Source of the DNA: Apostichopus japonicus
Taxonomy: Eukaryota; Echinodermata; Holothuroidea; Aspidochirotida; Stichopodidae
DNA length: 64,000 bases
NCBI RefSeq assembly: GCF_037975245.1
Contig: NC_092565.1
Span: 8,114,999-8,178,998 of the forward strand
Direction of reading: 5' to 3'
Shown: positions 56,901-64,000 of the stretch, in pieces
How the letters are laid out: each line of letters begins with the position of its first letter
Position numbering within the stretch: position 1 is the first letter of the stretch
Notes under the pieces: model-generated
Seen by the model: only the letters and a program-made list of their open reading frames with translations
Databases searched by the model: none
Told to the model about the DNA's origin: nothing
Position numbers and translations under genes: made by a program

Positions 56901-57594
56901 TTCCTGTATTCTCACAACCACAACACCCATGTAGCTATGATTGTCATAAAACCATAAGTTGCATGTCTTATCTCAGTTGGTATATTCAGTCCAGTTGATA
57001 TATTCAGTCAGTTATATATGCAGTCCAAAGCCTACTCATTTGAGTTCCATCTGTAGGCTTGCCAATCCAATCCTCCAATATTCCACACTTTTGATCGTCA
57101 ACTCTCTGAGAAAATACATGTAGTATGGCTGGTGTGAGATGATGTGATGCAAACTAGCAACATCTGCTTCCATTGTGTCAATTTATGACAATATGAGACA
57201 TTTTTATGAGACATGAGACAATGGTAAACTTTTAGCACTGTCCTCTCCTTGACTTGTTACTATTGGCTCTACCACCATTCTTCATTCAAAATGTCTCCAT
57301 GGATATCCCTATGCACCCTGTGAGACTTTAGAATATGGGATGGTTTCACCATTCTGAGGTAAACATTGGATCTCAAACAATATTGCGCTCGTGTGGTTTG
57401 ACGGTATCTTTTTCTGAATGTATTGTGTTGTAATCCATCATTGGTTTTGTGTTGATCTTTAGGATGAGTGGAATATAAATTTTGTATCTTTTAAATTTTA
57501 TTGCAGAGACCTTCAGTTTGTTTGTTGGTGATCTAGCACCCGAGGTTGACCAGGATCTTCTCACAAAGGCGTTCCGGCCATACGGGTTGGTGGC
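35920..57594 (+). CDS. TIA1: TIA1/TIAR family RNA-binding protein, N-terminal part (6 exons; continues past right end)
   Basis: U-rich-RNA-binding splicing and translation regulator of stress granules, orthologous to the TIA1/TIAL1 pair (Drosophila Rox8). Exons: 35920-35961, 36045-36073, 43255-43351, 43980-44081, 50724-50766, 57507-57594; all keep frame. Visible: short N-terminus [14 protein letters not shown] and [12 protein letters not shown]1 with RNP2 LYVGNLS (about 24-30), [20 protein letters not shown]1-type NDPYCFVEF and NIKVNWATT; then RRM2 start [17 protein letters not shown] through FRPYGLVA. The rest of RRM2, RRM3 and the Q-rich tail must lie to the right; the expected DARVxKD exon is not found before 64000. 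An in-frame ATG at 35890 would add ten residues. Introns 2, 4, 5 and 6 are each over 6 kb and full of repeats. Which of TIA1 or TIAL1 is not decidable. Confidence 0.93.
36045..36073 (+). CDS. TIA1: TIA1 exon 2
   Basis: A 29-base micro-exon EHGDESQRT plus two bases that complete L of LYVGNLS after a 7.2-kb intron. Acceptor cctag, donor gtaagt. Human TIAR has DDGQPRTLYVGNLS at this place. Confidence 0.8.
36597..37504. mobile_element. Mutator-like non-autonomous element with about 255-bp inverted arms, 9-bp target duplication
   Basis: Left arm 36597-36852 and right arm about 37241-37504 are inverted copies over their whole length: ggtcatactaattagcg, caacaggccgatttcacg, taaaataccatcaaatac, ttggacgacgtgatgct and gaccgcaccatta occur in both. 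The 9-mer gaatcaaaa lies directly outside both ends (36588-36596, 37505-37513). Very long arms and a 9-bp duplication fit Mutator (MULE) elements. The 390-base core is AT-rich with no transposase. It lies in TIA1 intron 2. Confidence 0.85.
37150..37180. mobile_element. 31-bp palindromic hAT-like micro-insertion
   Basis: Arms of 13 bases (CAGAGCCGTATAT and complement) around 5 bases, flanked by cgccttac (37142-37149) and caccttac (37181-37188), a 7-of-8 match. The ends CAGAGCC/GGCTCTG equal those of the 26-bp palindrome at 34902. It is nested in the Mutator-like element. Confidence 0.55.
38476..39130 (+). repeat. Unclassified interspersed repeat, copy 1 (TIA1 intron 2)
   Basis: It shares long collinear stretches with 51795-52470, for example gtgatctatgaaaaagtttt, acctgttctttcattgc and ctatttatagattagtttga. 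No coding capacity or terminal repeats recognised. It may continue to about 39560, where it resembles 45185-45480. Confidence 0.8.
40690..41890 (+). repeat. GGTCA-type tandem array, about 130-165 base period (TIA1 intron 2)
   Basis: About eight diverged units each contain a version of ttgaggtcaacagaggtcaa followed by agtctgaaaaccttgtaaac and ataactca. Clearest units begin near 40738, 40868, 41003, 41578, 41730 and 41864. The open frames across it are chance. It carries exact AGGTCA direct repeats with 4-base (41576-41591, 41862-41877) and 1-base (41401-41413) spacing. Confidence 0.75.
43255..43351 (+). CDS. TIA1: TIA1 exon 3 (RRM1 first half)
   Basis: It encodes [32 protein letters not shown]; acceptor ccag, donor gtaagt, phase 0 out. 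Confidence 0.95.
43620..43790 (+). mobile_element. Truncated SINE copy (TIA1 intron 3)
   Basis: The phrase ctctcttcacccaggtgtat, then ggaggtaacttgtaaatc, matches the minus-strand SINE at 20049-20397. The tRNA-like head is missing and a 9-G run interrupts it. Confidence 0.65.
43980..44081 (+). CDS. TIA1: TIA1 exon 4 (RRM1 RNP1)
   Basis: Exactly 34 codons, [16 protein letters not shown] to VNGRVVIGR. It matches human NDPYCFVEF...MNGRKILGK. Confidence 0.95.
45185..45480 (+). repeat. Diverged copy related to 39235-39460 (TIA1 intron 4)
   Basis: Shared order of ttttcattaaattttcc-like, ccagactgg, ggcttggac and cccatcacttcag elements suggests a third member of the repeat at 38476 and its continuation. 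It lies at the start of a 228-codon open frame that I regard as non-coding. Confidence 0.5.
46952..47176 (+). CDS. Orphan coding-like exon within TIA1 intron 4
   Basis: The 75 codons from ATG read [53 protein letters not shown] and stop exactly at a good donor (gtaaga) in phase 0, the phase that TIA1 exon 5 accepts. It is richer in G+C than its surroundings and rich in Tyr, Gln, Pro, Ser and Thr like low-complexity parts of RNA-binding proteins. I do not recognise the protein. An internal exon could start at 46931 after ctag, but the pyrimidine tract is poor; an alternative first exon is more plausible. It could also be chance or a nested gene. Confidence 0.35.
49692..49730. repeat. 39-base near-perfect palindrome (TIA1 intron 4)
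   Basis: Two 14-base arms (atctcatctcccta and complement) pair perfectly around 11 bases that can also partly pair. No flanking duplication seen. Too short for a typical pre-miRNA. Confidence 0.8.
49811..50163 (+). repeat. Two-copy repeat, period 256 bases (TIA1 intron 4)
   Basis: The block atcataagtctgatcaa...gcctgac...cttgtgcctg...atcataggtca occurs at 49811-49905 and again at 50067-50163. Non-coding. Confidence 0.8.
50724..50766 (+). CDS. TIA1: TIA1 exon 5
   Basis: It encodes [14 protein letters not shown], the last strand of RRM1 and linker; phase 0 in, phase 1 out at gtaagt. Confidence 0.93.
51795..52470 (+). repeat. Unclassified interspersed repeat, copy 2 (TIA1 intron 5)
   Basis: Collinear with 38476-39130 in the same orientation; see that entry. 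The best conserved stretch is 51985-52370. Confidence 0.8.
52720..53080 (+). mobile_element. tRNA-derived SINE, fullest copy (TIA1 intron 5)
   Basis: It has a tRNA-like head with A-box-like tgtggttaaagcagtgg and a perfect B box ggttcgagtcc (about 52769-52779), then the body ccttgggcaaggcacttta, cccaggtgtatcaattgg, and the 3' end gcgctttataaatc, which resembles L2-type LINE tails, as expected for LINE-mobilised SINEs. Confidence 0.85.
57507..57594 (+). CDS. TIA1: TIA1 exon 6 (RRM2 start)
   Basis: It encodes [18 protein letters not shown] and [10 protein letters not shown]; phase 1 in, phase 2 out at gtaagt. Confidence 0.93.
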
Positions 57595-58599
57595 GTAAGT
57601 ATCCATGGACTTTTCGATGCCGCATCCTTCAGCTTCATTAGCTTCTTCTTATCATCTGTTTTTTTGTCTGCGCTATCTCAAGCTCTAGAAATGGGCAGCA
57701 GTCACCCTACAAAATCAAAAGTTGCTTTTACGTTCGCCTTCTTTTTGTCTTCTTTTTCATTTTTTTTTCTTCTTTTGAATAATGGTGGTGGTTGTTCCAA
57801 AAAATGTTAAGATATATCCGTAGAAATGCTCTTCTGTAATCAATGATGATCATGATTTTGTTTACACAACAAAATATTATTATAACTCTTGTCAAAGAAC
57901 AAAGCCTGATTGTTGTCTATTGAATGAATAATCTCATCACTCCTGTGAAATTTTTCTAACTTTTGTGTTTATTTGTGTTTAGACTGGTGTGATATATCAA
58001 GAGTGCTGCAGGGTAAATTACGTGCAGACTTACAGGAACACTCTACAATTTATTATTCAAGTAAAGATTGTGCAGACTACCAACATAAAGTCTATTACAA
58101 ACATAGATTTGTAAAATGAACTGCAGAACACGTTTTCTGATTTATGGCCAACCTCTCTCTCTCTCGCGTTGGTACATTTGATTTGACTGCTCAGTACACT
58201 AATACTACGCTATACTGATATCAGTGATAGTATCAAGATTCAAATAGGCACCTAGCACACACCAACATTGATGAAAGGAGAATACCTGTATGTTAACTGT
58301 GTGATTTATTCAGACTTTGTGATACAATAGTATAATTTGATGTCATTTAAATACATGAATGATTGTGACATGACCTACTTACATAGATAAGAGATTTCGT
58401 TCTCATAGAGATGTATTTGAACCATCTTTTTCAGGGATGGGTTTGTGCAATTTGTTAATTAACATAATAGAACAGCCTTATTATAAACCCTGCTGTTTGC
58501 ATTAAGTTGGTTCTGGTTGTGTTCCTATTCCTTGCTTGCAGGCCTAAGGAATCAGTGCAGTTGTAATGGAATGGGTATGTGTGTGTGCATCCGTATGTA

Positions 58600-58880
58600 T
58601 GTTATACCGCTTGTAAACATAAAGAGCACATGATGGCTGAACTTTATACATGGTATGTGGATTTGTCTGTTAGTTGAGGATAAGAACCCTTGTGAAATTG
58701 GTGTGTATGGAAGGTCATTCAAGGTCAACATAGTTCTGAAAACATTGTGAAAATAGTACATTCAACATCAAAACTTGAATGGACTTGGTACTTTTGTGTT
58801 TTGAGCTGTCGTTGATTGCAAGAACCCTATTGTTCTTGTGTGGAGTTGATTTGGGATCAATAGATGTCAAAGTGTTAAAT
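58600..58880 (+). repeat. GGTCA-type dispersed repeat unit (TIA1 intron 6)
   Basis: It contains aaggtcattcaaggtcaaca, ctgaaaacattgtgaaaat and gatcaatagatgtcaaagt in the order seen in the 40.7 kb array. Confidence 0.6.
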
Positions 58881-60262
58881 CCTCTGGCGAGTAATCACTA
58901 AGCCTTTTGGCTTTCTGGTTATTCAAGTATTCCAGTCACCACTGGAGCTTATATTAGTTGTAGCAATTTTAAACTGGATTTGCTGCTCCGAGATATTGTA
59001 GCTTAGTCCTTAGTTGCTACCTGTAGTGTCACAGAAATTTAGTTTGGAATATTACATTCAATGCAGTATTAACCTAGTTGAAAAGACATCATCTTCTAAA
59101 ATGGACTTGACCACTTGGTAATAATTGACTGCCTAAGGAATATCCCATTGTCAGTGCCCAAAAACTTGTTGGCTACTATAAATCTCTTCTAGAGCTGTTT
59201 TTCTAACAATAAGTCCATTGGTTGAACTGATATTTCATTTTTGGCAGATTAATTTGTGGAAACTGAAAATATACTGGACAGGATACCTTGTCTGAATGAA
59301 TAGTCACATCTTCAATAAGCTTTCAGGTGTGGTTTATCAAATTACCTATGACGCGAGACTCGCGAGTCATTACTAATTGGACGAAAAATGCACTTTGTTC
59401 ACATCATTGCACAATTTGCTAGATAATCTAATCACTTTTAAGGGTTTGTTGATTTCAGTTAATCTGTTCGCCTTTATTAGTGTTCAACTGCATGTTGTAT
59501 AATAGCATCATTAATGTTTAGGGTAAGCATTTTTCTTCTGACATACTTGAAGTCCTCTTGAAGTCTTCTATTCATATAAATGATCTTTGTTTCTGTCTTT
59601 GTGGCAAAGTTATTACAAAGATTAAGTTTGAAAACTAAAATGTTGTTGATCTTGCGGTATTAAGATCTCTTATATTCATTACCATTTTTCATTGCTTGGA
59701 TTTGTTGATGTCTTTGGAGGAGTGACTGCTGCCCATTCAGGTGCTGTTTTTTATATTTAAGGAAGTGTAAAATCCCCTGTGAATCCCTTAAAGGGATGGA
59801 AACCCTAAAAGAAAGAGACCAAAACTACATATCAAATGGAAGTTAGAAGTGGCTGTGAGGTTACGATCAAGCTTAGGTGGTTGTGTTAACTCCTTAGGTC
59901 ATGATACCAAGAGCAAAAGAAACAAAATTTGATCAAAACAAAAATGGGGGACAGGTTGAACATTTGCAAAGGAGAATGAGAAATAGAAATTAGAGACAAT
60001 GAGAATGGATCACATGGTAACAAGAAGGAAAACACTGTCGGACAAGAGAAGCTAGAAGCAAGGCAAATGAAAGCGCCACCTCCCCAGCCAAAAAGATTTT
60101 CAAGAATGGGGGGGGGGTTCAGAGGGACTAGAATCTTGTTTCCCTTTTTTTTCTACTTTGCGTGTGCTTTGTTTATCTCCTCTATTTTTTGTCAGTGTTT
60201 TGGCTCCATTTTATCAATGAGCAAAGATGTAATGTTGCTGTACAATTTTCCAAATTTTACAG

Positions 60263-60336
60263 TGTTACAGGCGGTTTGGACAAGGCTTCTTGGGACCTAC
60301 CACATCCGTACTTAAGCGAATCCAGACCAGGAAAGC
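60263..60336 (+). other. Weak exon-like candidate in TIA1 intron 6
   Basis: Acceptor ttttacag and donor gtatga bound 74 bases that read open in the phase left by exon 6 (VTGGLDKASWDLPHPY...). No similarity to RRM2, and the exit phase would need an unseen partner. More G+C-rich than its flanks. Confidence 0.15.
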
Positions 60337-63218
60337 GTATGAGCTTCCTTTGTTTTCCTTGTTCATTTCCATTCTCTTTAAATATTTTCAACAGTTTTGA
60401 TTTTTTTAATTTTTGGTGTTTTCAACTTAGTCTCCCAGATATTAAATTTTTCAGCTAAACAAAATTTGTTATAGATACTTTTTATAAACGAATTTTAGGA
60501 CCAAAAGCCCCCCCTTATGTAGAAACCTCCATTATTCATCTTTCTGGCAGAATCCAAGGCTGCCTGAAATTATGTTTAGTTGGCTTAAAAATACTTTTCC
60601 ACAATTTCCAAAATTTAAATTTTGTTAACAAAACCCCAAACTCAATGCTGAGAAAACAAATTGCAGAAATGAAGTACCCCATACAGTAGGAGCCATAGAA
60701 GGAGGCTATCTCTGAAAGAAATCAGTGGTAGAACAGGCATCACTCTTTGAGAATTAGTAATGGACATTACTGTATGTAATGGACATTATGTAATAGACGT
60801 TATGTCCACAACAAGTGGACTCGTCCTTCTAGGTGGGGTCACCTTGTATTGTCATATCTTAAATTTTATGGATGTTATAACCGTCAGAATTTTATTTATT
60901 TTGTGTCTGTACAATAAACATCGTACCAGTCAATGATAAGTGTAATATCAGTATGAATCCTTAGCCAGGGATTTGTTTATCTGTGTTTATGATTTCCAAT
61001 GCTATCTGCTTCTGTAGAAATAGAAAATCTGTACAAGCTGTAATTGTCGTCTGTAGTCCCAACATTTCTAGTGAGCTGTCGCTCACTCCACGCAAGCAGA
61101 ATATACAAGTTACTTAATTAGGGAAGAGAGAACCAAATCTGGAATGGTCTTTTGTTTTACTTCGTTAATTGCAATTGGTAGCACACGTATGGGATATAGC
61201 TTTCAAAGTACTAGAGTCAACTGTAGGTGAAAAAAGTGGAATTTGGCTTTTAATGCTTTATTTTCATTTATAGATTGGTTATTTGACTTCACAGACATCA
61301 CTCATGTCTGTAGTGTATTTAACCAGGATAAAAGGATCCATTTGTTGGCCAGGAAAATAAGGAGCATTTCCCAAACATTGTCACAAACTTATTTTGACTC
61401 AACCAACCAAAGACAGGAATAGTGCCCAATAGATGAAGCTTTTGTTCAGACCTCCATACACACAACTGGCCAACTGCTGATAACAGATAATTGTTGCGCT
61501 GATAACCATCCTTTATTAAATTTTTCTATTGTAACGTCAGTAAACTTCACAAAACATTTGCAACATTTTGCAGTATGGATTAAAAATAAGTTTGATGTCA
61601 ACACTAAATACATTGCCATCATTCTCTAGGGTCTTCATTGATTGTTGTATTAAGTCAGACTGGATCTTTATATGGTGTTGTGTGGTGTTGTTAATGTTGG
61701 GGAATCAGTGAGGTTCATTATCAAGTCAATTCGAAACTGAAGAATCTGTAACTAGCATATATCCTTGAGTGCATTGAAGACTAGTCAATAGTATATCCGG
61801 GCAGACTGCCAAAATAATTATTAGTTTAGAGTCTGATCTTTATCTGTGCTGCTGACACTTTACCCGCAAGTTACACCTATTCAGTGAGAAGTACATAAGA
61901 AAAGAAGTAGTCTGGCTGAAGGTTTTGGCGATGATTGCATAGCTAACACTTCAGAGTGGATTCATACAGATGCTAGTATATAGTTCACGGAAATGGGAAA
62001 TGTTGGGTAGTTAGATTTAGTCTGTGTAGTCCACACAACTATCAGGAGCAAAGAAATTGGGCATAAAACTTTAAGGGTTTGATGAAAAACTAAAGCATAA
62101 GATAAATGTTGTAGCCAAATTGGCCTGTAGTTGGTTTAGTGGTTTATAAATGGCATATTAGTACTAGCTCAGCAGTTTTACCAATATAGATATCTTGCTT
62201 AAATTCATGAGTGTGTGAATATTACATGGCTTGGTCAGATTAAAACTTGTGTAGATTGTAACTTTCAGTGTTTACTACTTACTAAACTTAATACTGAAAA
62301 GATCGTTACTGAGGTCAAAAAAACATTTTGTAGCATGGGATTCCATAAATGCCAACTTTTTAATGCAATTTCTATCTCAATACTATTTGATGCAAATCCT
62401 GCAATGTAACTGTTTGTTGCATTTATTGAAATATCTCATGACGTTGGCATTCAATGCACAACGTAATGAACAAATAACAAGTGGTAATCCGCTAATCTTT
62501 ATCCCCTTGTTGAAATTGATGTGATGCTAATCCTAAATGCTTTAGAATCTTGTGTTTTTGCATTAAATCCAAGGATGCCTTGCCAACTAATGGCTGAAAT
62601 TCTTCAGCCAGTCACAAAACTTGGTACAGATGTCTAGCTGTGTCATGTCTTTAATACTGTCACTATTTGTCTAGCATTAGAAGATGATCAGGCTATAGAT
62701 ACTTAATGTTATTGAACGTCTCGTGGAATGTATTCCCTTCTAAGGTCCAAAATGTAAATTATTTCAGTAAATAAACCCCAAAAAATTTACACTATCTTCA
62801 TTGCATATGTGTGACGGCCTTCAAATGTTACTCAATTGTCCCTTATTTGCATATAAATCAAAGGACATCATTATTCATTGCTACAGAGCTTGGGCTGTTA
62901 TTAGAGCATGTAAATGGATCAGACAGCCAAAATTTCCTTTATTCATTCACGTTCAAGTCTTCATACTATTTTCTTTTTCTGTTTTTTTCGGCTTCTATTC
63001 CGATGCCTCGTGTGCCTGCTCCTATATTTGTATTGTAATTTAAGGAGAGAAGACATGTTGATGAGTAGTACTATCGATTAATTCCCTCCGAAACTAGATT
63101 TGAAAATACTGCATATTTTTGTCTCATTACGAGAAGATGATTTTGGAGATGTTTGAGAAAGTGTTCTTGGTGTAGTTGCAAAATGTTTCCGAAGTAAATT
63201 GTGTTTTTTTCTGCTTAG

Positions 63219-63258
63219 AACCGATGACGTGAAGGATGAGGCACAAAATCAAGTTTGA
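63219..63258 (+). other. Weak alternative terminal exon candidate of TIA1
   Basis: After a strong pyrimidine tract and ctgcttag, the phase left by exon 6 reads ATDDVKDEAQNQV then TGA. It would truncate RRM2. The normal exon should begin with a DARVxKD-like sequence. Confidence 0.2.
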
Positions 63259-64000
63259 TATGTTGCAGACCATGGAAACACTGCTATCAGTCTACCATAT
63301 TATACCTACACTTTTTGGCAAATAACCCTTTAAATAGTTGAAGGCCGTCAATTTAAGTGACTTGACTATCTAGTCTAATACACAGATAATTAGCTCAATT
63401 CCTCAGATGCAACACAAAACTTACTTGGAAAACATAACACTAGCCTTAAAGAAGCCTTCCAGAGTATATACTTAAAATATTATATATTAGTAAATATCAT
63501 AATCTTGGGCAGGGCAATTGTTATAGTTCACTACTAGCACCCACATTTTTCTTTTATCTCAAACTATTATATATCAAGACTAAAATTCTGCTTTATCCTT
63601 TAAGTCATCCTTTAAGCATAATGAATACTTAGCTTTCCTCAAAGTTCTGTTTATGAAGCAAGGTAATTTAGAAGTAAAATTGTCATGCATTTTGACAAGT
63701 GACTAATGCCATGCTCGTCTTAGGACCTTGTGTGATATGCTGTTAGACACTGACCAGGTAGTTCATACCTAAACCAAGGAACCCTAGCCTTACAGCTGCA
63801 CATCTTCGGAGCGAACAAGTTGGATAGGAATGTTTTGCACCAGACAGACCTAGTGCATGTATGGTGGTGCAGTGCAATATATTTTGTGGTGTAGCCTTGT
63901 ACAAAATTACAGTCAACTATTGCTCATTTCTGAACTACTTAAATTTTATGCAACTATACCCCAGCAAATCCTGTAAAGAATTGTGCAGCCACAGAAATTT

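Larger units (their letters stand above)
57595..64000 (+). other. TIA1 intron 6 (incomplete at right edge)
   Basis: The expected next RRM2 exon is not found here. It contains a GGTCA-type repeat unit at 58600-58880 and two weak exon-like candidates (60263-60336, 63219-63258). Otherwise AT-rich sequence with nothing I can name. Confidence 0.6.

Overview
The window is eukaryotic nuclear DNA from an animal. Genes are split into short exons with GT/AG introns, non-coding DNA is AT-rich, and it is packed with decayed mobile elements (LINE, DIRS, tRNA-SINE, hAT and Mutator-like copies). Four conserved metazoan genes are recognisable. Protein similarity together with DIRS elements and L2/CR1-type tails suggests an invertebrate deuterostome. 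An echinoderm such as a sea cucumber is my best guess, but that is inference.

Layout. (1) 354-4774, + strand: the last seven coding exons of the splicing helicase DHX15; its start lies left of the window. (2) 8910-15204, - strand: a complete seven-exon BCCIP, tail-to-tail with DHX15. (3) 16421-28641, + strand: a complete eight-exon NHLRC2 (thioredoxin-like domain plus NHL propeller), head-to-head with BCCIP across 1.2 kb. (4) 35920 to beyond the right end, + strand: the first six exons of a TIA1/TIAR RNA-binding protein, with introns of about 7 kb. I assembled all exon junctions by hand from splice sites, reading phase and remembered human homologues; every junction keeps frame. The genes share no operon-like function, but DHX15 and TIA1 both act in splicing.

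Between and inside the genes: a LINE tail (3.9-4.3 kb), a TIR element in BCCIP intron 1, a 163-bp tandem duplication, a SINE, a collapsed DIRS element, a foldback repeat and a minus-strand LINE reverse transcriptase in NHLRC2 introns. The 28.6-35.9 kb gap holds a U2-snRNA-like piece and a hAT MITE with perfect 8-bp target duplication. TIA1 introns hold a 908-bp Mutator-like element with about 255-bp inverted arms, a GGTCA-rich tandem array, an unclassified duplicated repeat and more SINEs.

Most unusual observations: two 26-31 bp palindromes that look like complete, extremely short hAT insertions, each with its own 8-bp target duplication and each nested in a larger element; a coding-like, phase-0 orphan exon at 46952-47176 inside a TIA1 intron; a dispersed repeat that carries exact DR4 and DR1 nuclear-receptor half-site pairs; and the DHX15/BCCIP tail-to-tail pair, which mirrors human DHX32/BCCIP. 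No CRISPR, operon or prokaryotic system is present.
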